Assembly: GCF_038502225.1 (NCBI RefSeq)
Contig: NW_027196481.1
Location: 25,766-89,765, forward strand
DNA length: 64,000 bases
Direction: 5' to 3'
From: Cherax quadricarinatus
Taxonomy: Eukaryota; Arthropoda; Malacostraca; Decapoda; Parastacidae
A model generated the notes under the pieces. The model searched no databases. It had not been told where the DNA came from and worked only from the letters and a program-made list of their open reading frames with translations. A program made the translations under genes and the position numbers. Below are positions 9,905 to 21,300 of this stretch, piece by piece. Each line of letters begins with the position of its first letter. Within the stretch, counting starts at the first letter, position 1.

Positions 9905-10517
9905 ATATTTTATTTAAAACCAACAATAGACAATAGACTAAAGGAAAAACCCTAAAGATGACAATATATGAACAAATAACTGAAAAAACGTTACATTAGA
10001 TATTGAAACATTAACGAATAACATTACAATATAACAAATATGACCACTATTACCTACATATAAAATCAGATACCGAAGCTTAAAATTGTCCTATACTAGC
10101 TACATGTGGATAAGTTAACTTTCGCAAAAACATGCAAACCTATATTAACTCTTCCTCAAATTAATCATCCTTGCTCTTAATTTACACTAGAATAATAAAA
10201 TACAAGTATAATAAAGAGCAGTTTGAATCAAAGAACATTCCACAATTATCATAAATTTACCCTAACCTAAGCCTAGTATTTCATCTGTATTATAAATGTC
10301 TAATCAACACGAAAATTTTACCACATTCCCCTAACCATATTTGTTGGTGTACATGATACAACCTTGTATTACCATCAAGAGAAAAAAAAAAAAAAATAAA
10401 AAAACAACAAAAAAGGAAAACCCACTCTTCACCTTTAAAATCAGACTTCAATTTACCATACATGTACATACATATAAATAAGTATATAAAGTATGTTGTC
10501 TAAGTGAACACAATCAC

Positions 10518-10836
10518 TTACAACGTCAGAGATCGACACCATGCCTAACCCTTCTAGGGTAGGGTAGGTGCCTGAGCCCGAGCCTTTAGCTCATAAGACT
10601 GTCATTCCCATTTACCCCCTTGGGGCGGGGATGGCAGACCAGAGAGGCCTAGCTTGTGGCTAGGCCTGGGGACAGTTGGTCCCAAAGATGAGGAGGTACT
10701 TGTGCCTCCTCTCATGGGAGACTTAGGTCTCAGACACTCCCTAAAGAGGGAGCCAAGGCCGGGCCACCACTTGGAAAAGGCCCGGGCCGGGAGAATACCG
10801 GCTAATATTTAATAATAATAATAATTACAACGTCAG
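10518..10836 (+). mobile_element. Nested 295-bp retroposon with 12-bp target duplication and AAT tail
   Basis: The direct repeat TTACAACGTCAG lies at 10518-10529 and again at 10825-10836. Between them is a GC-rich insert (10530-10824) that ends in TAATATTTAATAATAATAATAA, a short AAT-type tail on the plus strand. This is the pattern of target-primed retrotransposition. The insert body contains several short inverted repeats (for example GGAGGTACTT near GTGCCTCC) and no reading frame. It could be a SINE or a 5'-truncated LINE tail; I do not recognise the family with certainty. Confidence 0.8.
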
Positions 10837-11099
10837 TTATAATATTCCGTCAACTCAACCATGAATAACTTCATCCAATTCTTACAACTTCAAGGGTTCG
10901 TAAAACTCTTAAACTACATACTTCTATTGGCACCAAATCAATTGTGCTTACAAAAATACAATTGTAAATTAAACTGGAACATAAAAAGCCATTTTGACAT
11001 TTACACATTGTATCAAAATCATAAATGCGCATAGAAAATATGTATTGTATATCATTGAAAATGTTCATGAGAAAAACCATTAAAGGTATATACAAGAAA

Positions 11100-11270
11100 G
11101 TAAACATACATACAATACATACATATACATACATATACATATACATATATATATATACACATACATACACATACACATACATATATACATACATACATAC
11201 ACACATACACATACACAAATACACACATACAACACATGCATATATATACACACATACACATACATAGTTA
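11100..11270. repeat. CATA/TA-type microsatellite in the LINE 3' UTR
   Basis: Imperfect (CATA)n and (TACA)n mixture. All overlapping frames here are low-complexity artefacts. Confidence 0.85.
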
Positions 11271-11419
11271 TAAGTCGATAATTCCAAATATAACTGTATT
11301 GTACTTGAAACACTCAGAACAAATAATGTTAAAATTGCACCCCGGACATACCTCATATAACATTCATCAAACTCATCACGCTACCGCCCATTCTAGGAAA
11401 CCAGCCCATTTCATCCCCC

Positions 11420-13015
11420 TTACCTGCCTTTCAACTCCCGTAAATCCCGTAAAGTGAAATTCCTATAACCCTCACTTAAATCCCTCTCCCATCTCCCCCC
11501 ATACACCTCCTTATTTCTACACTTTGTCCTATAAAAAGTTGCTGTTAATGCATTAATTCTTTCACACACGTTCGCTCCTCTCATAGCCCAAGACATATAA
11601 ATATAATCCGTAATTATATACCCTACCGCATTCTCTACCATCTGATTCACCCCACCTATGTCTAAGCTTAAAACCCTCAACACCTGCAAACCCCCCCCTC
11701 CCACTAACCTTATTACCTTACCCAACCAAACCCTTATTAGTTCAATACATTCGCAAAAATACACTATATGGAAAACAGTCTCCCATCCACCACAAGCCTT
11801 GCATATCCCATCCTCCCGTATTCTCTTATGGAATAAAACCATTCCAGACGGTAAGATCCCATGTAAAAATCTATACATTACTTCTCGTACTTTAGGTTTT
11901 AAACGTAATTTGTTCAAACGCCCCCAGATATTACGCCAATCATACATCGGATAAACACCTTCTACCACTGCTACCACTGCCTTACCTTCCACCCCATCAA
12001 GGTTTCCCAATTTAATATGTGAAGGATCGCTCATGTTTATGATGACCCGTAACATTGCCTCACCTATTATGAACTCCCTACCCACCCACCACCGTTGCAT
12101 ATCCTGACGTATCTTATGAAGTCCGCCTTCCCTCGCCCCCCCCTCCCGCTTATAACTACGTTTCAAATACACACTCATAATCCTCTTTTCAACAGCTATA
12201 AGACCCAGCCCTCCACGGCCAACCGGGAGTGTGACAACCGCTCTACCTAACCATTCGCTTCCAGTACCCCAAATGAATCTAAAAACGCGCTTTTGTAACC
12301 TTTGTATCTCACTACGAAGTATCGGATATATTGCTGCTACATGCCAAAGTTTACTATATAATAGGACATTCGTTGTAATTACTCTTTGATGCAAAGTTAA
12401 GTGTGCAGCTCGTAAACCACTGAGGCGCTTCAGTACACCATCTACAATACGCACTGAATTTATTTGTTGTGCTAACTTGATATCACTTACATAAACGATC
12501 CCACATATCAGTAATTGGTCCACCTTTTTCCACCTTTCAACTACTTCACATTCCTCACTTAACCTATCTCCAAGATCCATATACTTCGTTTTCTCCTTAT
12601 TAATTGACATGCCAGAAGCCTTTTCAAAAACATTTACTAACTTTTCCACCCGAGGCAAATCCCTGTTACCACTTACTAAAATCGTTGTGTCATCAACATA
12701 TCCAACAATGCCAGCCCCCCCACCCCTTTCGTCACCAACCCCATTTGCTGCCAATAAGGCCCTAATTCCTCTATAAAAGGGATCCTGTAAACACGCAAAA
12801 AATATTTGTGAAAGGGGACAACCTTGACGTAGACCCCTGCTCATCTGAATTTGTTCTCCTAACCTTCCATTTACCTGCACCCGCAAGGATGCATCTTGAT
12901 ACATTAATTTGGCCCATGATATAATTTCCTCTCCAAACCCCTGCCATCTCATAATCTTCCATAACGCTTCCCTTTCTACACTATCATATGCCGCCTCCCA
13001 ATCTATAGCCAACAC
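11420..13015 (-). CDS. Tx1-like LINE ORF2, C-terminal part: reverse transcriptase core and zinc knuckle
   Basis: This 531-codon frame continues ORF2 after a frameshift. IDWEAAYDSVEREALW at residues 4-19 is RT motif A (catalytic aspartate). SRGLRQGCPLS at about 59-69 is the template-grip motif. GYVDDTTIL at about 105-113 carries the catalytic DD pair. After the RT the protein has the usual long connector and a CxxC..HxxxxC knuckle (CKACGGWETVFHIVYFC), typical of Tx1, L1 and R2 enzymes. It overlaps the upstream half of ORF2 at 12984-13015 in another frame. The shift falls at a run of nine G on the sense strand (C run 13015-13023), so a one-base homopolymer error or mutation explains it. It is not an independent gene. 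Confidence 0.85.
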   Translation of the reverse strand: MLAIDWEAAYDSVEREALWKIMRWQGFGEEIISWAKLMYQDASLRVQVNGRLGEQIQMSRGLRQGCPLSQIFFACLQDPFYRGIRALLAANGVGDERGGGAGIVGYVDDTTILVSGNRDLPRVEKLVNVFEKASGMSINKEKTKYMDLGDRLSEECEVVERWKKVDQLLICGIVYVSDIKLAQQINSVRIVDGVLKRLSGLRAAHLTLHQRVITTNVLLYSKLWHVAAIYPILRSEIQRLQKRVFRFIWGTGSEWLGRAVVTLPVGRGGLGLIAVEKRIMSVYLKRSYKREGGAREGGLHKIRQDMQRWWVGREFIIGEAMLRVIINMSDPSHIKLGNLDGVEGKAVVAVVEGVYPMYDWRNIWGRLNKLRLKPKVREVMYRFLHGILPSGMVLFHKRIREDGICKACGGWETVFHIVYFCECIELIRVWLGKVIRLVGGGGLQVLRVLSLDIGGVNQMVENAVGYIITDYIYMSWAMRGANVCERINALTATFYRTKCRNKEVYGGRWERDLSEGYRNFTLRDLRELKGR

Positions 13016-14723
13016 CCCCCCCCACTCCCAATTTTACTCTTTCTTCAATAAAACTTCTAATCAAACCATGCCCGTCATACATAGACCTTCCCGGCACCCC
13101 ATATTGTCCCTTATCGATCACTTTACCCAGGACCTTTTTTATTCTGTTAGCTAAAATTCTTGCAAAAATCTTATAATCACCACACAATAACGAAATAGCA
13201 CGATAGTCTTTAACTGTTAATGGCTCACCTTTAGGCACTAAAACGACCACAGCCATCCGCTGCTGTGCCCCTAAAACCCGATCCCGCTTAATGATATTGA
13301 ATAATCTTACCAAAAATTCTTTTAAAACGCTCCAATTTTGGAGATAAAAGTCACTGGGCAACCCATCAATTCCTGGTGCCTTTCCTAATTGCGCCCCGGA
13401 TAAAGCTACCCATGTCTCACACTCCGTTATCGGCCCTTCCAAAACGAATCGATCATGCTCTGTCAACTCACACTGCACAAACCTTCCAATTGACTGTAAT
13501 GCTATTTCACTTATTCCCACACTTTGCGTTTTCAACTTAACCCAAGCATCAATATACCCACTCATACCCTCAGTCGTCGTCAACACCTGGTCCACTTTAT
13601 ACCCTTGCATACCTACCTGAACATTCAACCCCATTAACTCCATTGCCTTGCGACGTGTGTGTTGACTCCGCAACACACACGCCGACGGCCGATCTCCCCA
13701 CAAAACCTCCTCAATCCCGCCCTTAAGCCTTTCCCCATCAAACCTCTCATTTTGTAAATTCCGGATATTTTCCTTCAAACTTTCAATTTCAATAACAGGA
13801 TAATTAGCATTAATTTGTGCATAACAGTCGCGCAACTGCCCCTCTAAATATTTTTGAAAACCGTATTGTAACTGATTATATCTCTTCCCTCGATTAATAT
13901 AATATTCCTTAATACGTTTTTTAGCTATTGTTTCCCACCAATTAACCATGGCAACATCCCCTGGTGCTTCTACCACTAAACGATCCCACATATGTCCAAA
14001 AGACAAAAGACTATCCTCTTCCTTTAATAACTTTACATTCAATTTCCAAAATGATGGACCCCTCCGAGGCACACCCTCAATATCCACATCTATTACCACT
14101 CCTCTATGATCCGAAAAAACCACATCTATCACATCCACCCTCCGCACAGTAACCGCACTAGGCACGTACATTCGGTCCAACCTCGCCGCATAACCTCGTT
14201 TAATGAAGGTATGCTCTACCATCCCTCCCCCCCCACACACATCCTTTAACCCCACCCCGGTCAATATATCCCCCAATATACCCAAACAACACCCCGCACC
14301 TCTAGGCTCCACATCTTTACGACGTATCACGCAATTCCAATCTCCGCCTATTATTGCAACATTCGGTAAACCACGTAAAAAATAGACCAGCACGTCCCGA
14401 ACAAATTTAGTTTTAATACTCACGTCACCCTCAGCCGGACCATATACACATACTAAACTAATGGGAACCCTACCCCAAGTTCCATCCACCCTAATTACCC
14501 TCCCCTCCCCCCCTTCACTACGCCTTACTATAAACGGGCTAGTTTCCTTTACCAAAATGGCAGCCCCACCTTTCAAACGTGTCGCATGTTCCATGTACAC
14601 ATTATAACCACTCATATCCAACTCATAACCAGGCCTAAAATTATGTTCCTGTAAGAATACCACATCCACACCAAGTCGCACCAAATACTCATTAAACCAC
14701 TTAAGCTTCCTCTCAGCTCTCAA
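12984..14723 (-). CDS. Tx1-like LINE ORF2, N-terminal part: endonuclease and start of RT
   Basis: The first ~230 codons are an apurinic-type endonuclease: VVFLQEHNF (catalytic E), VCVYGPAEGD, IIGGDWNC and SDHRGVVIDV (the SDH catalytic end). After a linker, the RT fingers appear as LGKAPGIDGLPSDFY at about 452-466 and DYRAISLLCGDYKIFARILA at about 509-528. The frame is read from a TTG; the homology extends further upstream as NINGLR to about 14765, overlapping the end of ORF1, with no nearby ATG, so the native start is uncertain. It is broken at the G9 run near 13015-13023, where the last 10 or so residues turn into an artefactual glycine-rich tail. Confidence 0.85.
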   Translation of the reverse strand: MRAERKLKWFNEYLVRLGVDVVFLQEHNFRPGYELDMSGYNVYMEHATRLKGGAAILVKETSPFIVRRSEGGEGRVIRVDGTWGRVPISLVCVYGPAEGDVSIKTKFVRDVLVYFLRGLPNVAIIGGDWNCVIRRKDVEPRGAGCCLGILGDILTGVGLKDVCGGGGMVEHTFIKRGYAARLDRMYVPSAVTVRRVDVIDVVFSDHRGVVIDVDIEGVPRRGPSFWKLNVKLLKEEDSLLSFGHMWDRLVVEAPGDVAMVNWWETIAKKRIKEYYINRGKRYNQLQYGFQKYLEGQLRDCYAQINANYPVIEIESLKENIRNLQNERFDGERLKGGIEEVLWGDRPSACVLRSQHTRRKAMELMGLNVQVGMQGYKVDQVLTTTEGMSGYIDAWVKLKTQSVGISEIALQSIGRFVQCELTEHDRFVLEGPITECETWVALSGAQLGKAPGIDGLPSDFYLQNWSVLKEFLVRLFNIIKRDRVLGAQQRMAVVVLVPKGEPLTVKDYRAISLLCGDYKIFARILANRIKKVLGKVIDKGQYGVPGRSMYDGHGLIRSFIEERVKLGVGGGVGYRLGGGI

Positions 14724-14754
14724 CCCGTTAATATTTATAGTAAAACACTTGAAT

Positions 14755-15387
14755 TCAACAAATGGGTTTTCCTTTTGTCCCCGGCATTGACTTTACCCCA
14801 GTTCGTTTTGCAACACCTCTGTCCCTCCCCCCTTTGTTGGGAATCACCTTTGCATTCCCTTGATCCTTGGGTTCACCATTCCCTCTCTTCTGTACCTCCA
14901 CCCAAGACTTTTTCCCAGGGCGTTGGGCAGGAGTTAGCACATCATCAGAATCCGATGATGCTGCAGTCCTCTTTCGTGTCCCGCCCTCCACCTGCATTTT
15001 GACATCTGAAGCACCGTCCTGATGCACCTCCACCTCTACTGCATGCACCTTCAATCCTGTAGACTCTCTCGTCGACAAACCGTCATCTTCTGCCATACCA
15101 TCATTCACAGCCTTCCCCAGAACTGAGCCTGGGTCTTCCACCTGATCTAGGACCGATTCCTCTAACAAGTCATCCAACGCCTTTACCAAAGACGCCGCCA
15201 CTTCTTCACCCATATTAGGTAGTCTCTCCTCAAAAACCTTATGTATGTCCAATGACTGAGATTCTCCTTGTAGCGTTACAACTGGCGATTCAAGCTCCTT
15301 TTCTTTGTCTACCTCCTCACTCCATGACAACCGTTGTTGGGGCGGTGTAGCAAGAGACTGTTCTCGCTCATCGCCAACCTCTTCCAC
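14755..15387 (-). CDS. Tx1-like LINE ORF1, C-terminal part (after frameshift)
   Basis: A 210-codon hydrophilic frame continuing ORF1 after a frameshift in or next to the CAG/CTG run at about 15388-15442. It is acidic in the first half (many E and D) and basic at the end (KRTGVKSMPGTKGKPIC), as expected for the RNA-binding tail of a LINE ORF1 protein. The stop at 14755 lies at the point where ORF2 homology begins, so the two ORFs are adjacent or slightly overlapping. I see no domain in it that can be named. Confidence 0.6.
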   Translation of the reverse strand: MEEVGDEREQSLATPPQQRLSWSEEVDKEKELESPVVTLQGESQSLDIHKVFEERLPNMGEEVAASLVKALDDLLEESVLDQVEDPGSVLGKAVNDGMAEDDGLSTRESTGLKVHAVEVEVHQDGASDVKMQVEGGTRKRTAASSDSDDVLTPAQRPGKKSWVEVQKRGNGEPKDQGNAKVIPNKGGRDRGVAKRTGVKSMPGTKGKPIC

Positions 15388-15398
15388 TGTTGCTGCTG

Positions 15399-15429
<31 letters not shown>

Positions 15430-16034
15430 CGTTGCTGTTGTGCCGGGTACCCACTTCGTTTCTCACACTGCGCCGCGATGTGGTCATATGACCCACATAG
15501 CCGACACGTACGTTGTTGCCCCGCATACGTTACATAGACTTGAGTCCTTAATTCTTTCAACACAATATATGAAGGAATAGGGTGCCGAAGAGTCATTTTA
15601 ACTGTATACGCGCCTTCCAGCGCACCTGCATACGGTCCAGTTGCCCATCTCCCTGCTGTGGCTACGTGAACCGTCCCATAAGTACGCAGTTCACTGGTAA
15701 TATCAAAATCAGTCGCCTCAAAAGGCACATTCCTGATTTTCACCCAGGTGTAGTGTCGAGATACATCATGAAGTCTCACCGACACAGCTGTATTAACCTG
15801 TATGATGGTCTCCTGATACTTGTCGACCACTGCCTCGTAGACTTGTGCAGACGTCATCTTAACGAAGATTCTTGTCATTCCATTTAATGCGACACCACAT
15901 ATCTCCTCATTTGCTATACCATAGGTATCGCGAATGATCGCTGGTAATAATAAATCCATGTTGGATCCTGTGACAGCACCACGGATCATCTCAATGCAGA
16001 CAGTGTTGATTCTTCTTCTGCTATTCAGCGCCAT
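15309..16034 (-). CDS. Tx1-like LINE ORF1, N-terminal part: RRM-like gag domain and zinc knuckle
   Basis: I choose the ATG at 16034 (MALNSRRRINTVCIEMIRG); the open frame extends upstream to 16160 but only through 5' UTR. Residues about 75-190 contain TWVKIRNVPFEATDFDITSE and a following YGTVHVA, the look of an RRM-like gag domain. It is followed by the CCHC knuckle CRLCGSYDHIAAQC at about 192-205 and then a glutamine tract (about 20 Q) encoded by mixed CAG/CAA codons. The frame then runs about 25 codons into an artefactual end because of a shift in the Q tract. The product would bind element RNA in a ribonucleoprotein. Confidence 0.75.
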
Positions 16035-18349
16035 GTTGGAGAAAATAAAGTTTCCACCAACCAACGCTAGGGGCAGCTCAATCAGGTAAACTGCGCAAAA
16101 CAAACTCAAACAGGAGCGTCTGCGCAGCTCGTCCACACGGCTCGGAGGCGATGAGGACAATGAAGCAGGTCTGGCTTACCCTGACATCTTACAGCAGGTC
16201 TGGCTTACCCTGACATCTTACAGCAGGTCTGGCTTACCCTGACATCTTACAGCAGCTCTGGCTTACCCTGACATCTTACAGCAGGTCTGGCTTACCCTGA
16301 CATCTTACAGCAGGTCTGGCTTACCCTGACATCTTACAGCAGGTCTGGCTTACCCTAACATCTTACAGCAGGTCTGGCTTACCCTGACATCTTACAGCAG
16401 GTCTGGCTTACCCTGACATCTTACAGCAGGTCTGGTTTACCCTAACATCTTACAGCAGGTCTGGCTTACCCTGACATCTTACAGCAGGTCTGGCTTACCC
16501 TAACATCTTACAGCAGGACTGGCTTACCCTAACATCTTACAGCAGGTCTGGCTTACCCTAACATCTTACAGCAGGTCTGGCTTACCCTGGCATCTTACAG
16601 CAGGTCTGGCTTACCTTGGCATCTTACAGGAGGTCTGGTTTACCCTGACATCTTACAGCAGGTCTGGCTTACCCTAACATCGTACAGCAGGTCTGGCTTA
16701 CCCTGGCATCTTACAGCAGGTCTGGCTTACCCTGCCATCTTACAGCAGGTCTGGCTTACCCTGACATCTTAAAGCAGGTCTGGCTTACCCTAACATCTTA
16801 CAGCAGGTCTGGCTTACCCTGACATCTTACAGCAGGTCTGGCTTACCCTAACATCTTACAGCAGGACTGGCTTACCCTAACATCTTACAGCAGGTCTGGC
16901 TTACCCTAACATCTTACAGCAGGTCTGGCTTACCCTGGCATCTTACAGCAGGTCTGGCTTACCTTGGCATCTTACAGGAGGTCTGGTTTACCCTGACATC
17001 TTACAGCAGGTCTGGCTTACCCTAACATCGTACAGCAGGTCTGGCTTACCCTGGCATCTTACAGCAGGTCTGGCTTACCCTGCCATCTTACAGCAGGTCT
17101 GGCTTACCCTGACATCTTAAAGCAGGTCTGGCTTACCCTAACATCTTACAGCAGGTCTGGCTTACCCTGGCATCTTACAGCAGGTCTGGCTTACCCTGGC
17201 ATCTTACAGCAGGTCTGGTTTACCCTGACATCTTACAGCAGGTCTGGCTTACCCTGGCATCTTACAGCAGGTCTGGCTTACCCTGACATCTTACAGCAGG
17301 TCTGGCTTACCCTGACATCTTAGGGCAGGTTTGGCTTACCCTGACATCTTACAGCAGGTCTGGCTTACCCTGATATCTTACAGCAGGTCTGGCTTACCCT
17401 GACATCTTACAGCATGTTTGGCTTACCCTGACATCTTACAGCAGGTCTGGCTTACCCTGACATCTTACAGCAGGTCTGGCTTACACTGATATCTTACAGC
17501 AAATCTGGCTTTCCCTGACATCTTACAGCAGGTTTGGCTTACCCTGACATCTTACAGCAGGTCTGGCTTACCCTGATATCTTACAGCAGGTCTGGCTTAC
17601 CCTGACATCTTACAGCAGGTCTTGCTTACCCTGACATCTTACAGCAGGTGTGGCTTACCCTGATATCTTACAGCAGGTCTGGCTTTCCTTGACATCTGAC
17701 AGCAGGTCTGGCTTACCCTGACATCTTACAACATGTCCGGCTTACCCTGACATCTTACAGCAGGTCTGGCTTACCCTGACATCTTACAGCAGGTTTGGCT
17801 TACCCTGACATCTTACAGCAGGTCTTGCTTACCCTGACATCTTACAGCAGGTGTGGCTTACCCTGATATCTTACAGCAGGTCGGGCTTTCTTTGACATCT
17901 TACAGCAGGCCTGGCTTACCCTGACATCTTACAACATGTCCGGCTTACCCTGACATCTTACAGCAGGTCTGGCTTACCCTGACATCTTACAGCAGGTCAG
18001 GCTTACCCTGATATCTTAGAGAAGGTCTGGCTTACCCTGACATCTTACAGCAGTTCTGGCTTACCCTGATATCTTACAGGAGGTCTGGCTTTCCCTGACA
18101 TCTTACAGCAGGTGTGGCTTACCCTGATATCTTACATCAGGTCTAGCTTACCCTGACATCTTACAGCAGGTCTGGCTTACCCTGACATGTTACAGCAGGT
18201 CTAGCTTACCCAGATATCTTACAGCAGGTGTGGCTTACCCTAAAATCTTACAGCAGGTTTGGCTTACCCTGATATCTTACAGCAGGTCTGGCTTACTCTG
18301 ACATCTTACAGCAGGTCTAGCTTACCCTGACATCTTGCAGCAGGCCTGG

Positions 18350-21300
18350 CTTACCCTAATATCTTACAGCAGATCTGGCTTACCCTGACATCTTACAGGA
18401 GATCTGGCTTACCCTGACATCTTGCAGCCGGTCTGGCTTACCGTGACATCTTACAGCAGGTCTGTCTTACCCTGACATCTTACAGAAAGTGTGGCTTAAC
18501 CTGACATCTTGCAGCAGGTCTGGCTTACCCTGATATCTTACAGCAGTTCTGGCTTACCCTGACATCTTACAGCAGGTCTTGCTTGCCCTGACATCTTACA
18601 GCAGGTGTGGCTTACCCTGATATCTTACAACAGCTCTGGCTTTCCTTGACATCTTACAGCAGATCTGGCTTACCCTGACATCTTACAACATGTCCGGCTT
18701 ACCCTGACATCATACAGCAGGTCTGGCTTACCCTGATATCTTACAGTAGATCTGGCTTACCCTGATATCTTACAGGAGGTCTGGCTTTCCCTGACATCTT
18801 ACAGCTTACCCTGTCATCTTTCAGTAAGTCTGGCTTACCCTGACATCTTACAGAAAGTGTGGCTTACCCTGATATCTTGCATCAGGTCTAGCTTACCCAG
18901 ACATCTTACAGCAGGTCTGGCTTACCCTGACATCTTACAGCAGGTCTAGCTTACCCAGATATCTTACAGCAGGTGTGGCTTACCCTAACATCTTACAGCA
19001 GGTTTGGCTTACCCTGATATCTTACAGCAGGTCTGGCTTACTCTGACATCTTACAGCAGGTCTAGCTTACCCTGACATCTTGCAGCAGGCCTGGCTTACC
19101 CTAATATCTTACAGCAGATCTAGCTTACCCTGACATCTTACAGGAGATCTGGCTTACCCTGACATCTTGCAGCCGGTCTGGCTTACCGTGACATCTTACA
19201 GCAGGTCTGTCTTACCCTGACATCTTACAGAAAGTGTGGCTTAAACTGACATCTTACAGCAGGTCTGGCTTACCCTGACATCTTTCAGCAGGTCTGGCTT
19301 ACCTTGACAACTTGTAGCAGGTCTGGCTTACCCTGGCATCTTACAGCAGGTCTGGCTTACCCTGACATCTTACAGCAGGTCTGGCTTACCCTGACATCTT
19401 ACAGCAGGTCTGGCTTACACTGATATCTTACATCAGGTCTGGCTTACCCTAACATCTTACAGCAGGTCTGGCTTACCCTGAAATCTTACAGCAGGTCTGC
19501 TTACCCTGATATCTTACATCAGGTCTAGCTTACCCTTACATCTTACAGCAGGTCTGACTTACCCTGACATCTTACAGCAGGTCTGGCTTACCCTGATATC
19601 TTACAGAAAGTCTGGCTTACCCTGATATCTTACGGAAGGCCTGGCTTACCCTAACATCTAACAGCAGGTGTGGCTTACCCTGACATCTTACATCAGGTCT
19701 GGCTTACCCTGACATCTTACATCAGGTCTGGCTTACCCTGATATCTTACAGCAGGTCTGGCTTACCATAACATATTACATCAGGTCTGGCTTATCCTGAC
19801 ATCTTACTGCAGGTCTGACTTACCCTGACATCTTACAGCAGTTCTGGCTTATCCTGACGTCTTACAGCAGGCCTGACTTATCCTAACATCTTACAGCAGG
19901 TCTGGCTTACCCTGACATCTTACAGAAAGTCAGGCTTACCCTGATATCTTACGGAAGGTCTGGCTTACCCTAACATCTTACAGCAGGTCTGGCTTACCCT
20001 GACATCTTACATCAGGTCTGGCTTACCCTGACATCATACAGCAGGTCTGGCTTACCCTGATATCTTACAGCAGATCTGGCTTACCCTGACATCTTACAGC
20101 AGTTCTGGCTTACCCTGATATCTTACAAGAGCTCTGGATTTCCCTGACATCTTACAGCTTACCCTGTCATCTTTCAGTAAGTCTGGCTTTCCCTGACATC
20201 TTACAGCACGTCTGCCTTACCCTGACATCTTACAGAAAGTGTGGCTTACCCTGATATCTTACATCAGGTCTAGCTTACCCTGCCATCTTACAGCAGGTCT
20301 GGCTTACCCTGACATCTTTCAGCAGGTCTGGCTTACCTTGACATCTTAAAGCAGGTCTGGCTTACCCTGGCATCTTACAGCAGGTCTGGCTTACCATGAC
20401 ATCTTACAGCAGGTCTGGCTTACCCTGACATCTTACAGCAGGTCTGGCTTACCCTAACATCTTTCAGCAGGTCTGGCTTACCTTGACATCTTATAGCAGG
20501 TCTGGCTTATCCAGGCATCTTACAGCAGGTCTGGCTTACCCTGACATCTTACAGCAGGTCTGGCTTACCCTGACGTCTTACAGCAGGTCTGGCTTACCCT
20601 AACATCTTACAGCAGGTCTGGCTTACCCTGACATTTTACAGAAAGTCTGGCTTACCCTGATATCTTACAGAAGGTCTGGCTTACCCTAACATCTTACAGC
20701 AGGTCTGGTTTACCCTGACATCTTACATCAGGTCTGGCTTACCCTAACATCTTACAACATGTCCGGCTTACCCTGACATCTTACAGCAATTCTGGCTTAC
20801 CCTGATATCTTACAACAGGTCTGGCTTACCCTGACATCTTACAGCGTTCTGGCTTACCCTGATATCTTAGAGGAGGTCTGGCTTTCCCTGACATCTTACA
20901 GCAAGTCTAGCTTACCCTGACATCTTTCAGTAAGTCTGGCTTTCCCTGACATCTTACAGCACGTCTGGCTTACCCTGACATCTTTGCAGGTCTAGCTTAC
21001 CCTGATATCTTGCAGCTGGTCTGGCTTACCCTGATATCTTACTGCAGGTCTGGCTTACCCTGACATCTTACATCAGGTCTGGCTTACCCTGATACATCTT
21101 TCAGTAAGTCTGGCTTACCCTGACATCTTACAGCACGTCTGGCTTACCCTGACGTCTTACAGCTGGTCTGGCTTACCCTAACATCTTACAGCAGGTCTGG
21201 CTTACCCTGACATCTTACAGAAAGTCTGGCTTACCCTGATATCTTACAGAAGGTCTGGCTTACCCTAACATCTTACAGCAGGTCTGGCTTACCCTGACAT

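Larger units (their letters stand above)
9891..16164 (-). mobile_element. Nearly full-length Tx1-like (L1-group) LINE
   Basis: On the minus strand the order is a 5' UTR of about 130 bases (16035-16164), ORF1 (16034-14755), ORF2 (about 14765-11420), a long 3' UTR, and a poly(A) end seen as a 14-base T run at 9891-9904. The endonuclease is of the apurinic-like LINE type. The RT carries LGKAPGIDGLPSDFY, DYRAISLLCGDYKIFARILA and YVDD, the signature arrangement of the Tx1/L1 group. Each ORF has one frameshift in a low-complexity run. A second retroposon sits in the 3' UTR (10530-10824) and a CATA microsatellite at about 11100-11270. The 5' end abuts the satellite array directly. Confidence 0.88.

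Noticed and set aside
10871..11356. 161-codon minus-strand frame
   Set aside because: Runs through the CATA microsatellite in the LINE 3' UTR; low complexity and no motif.
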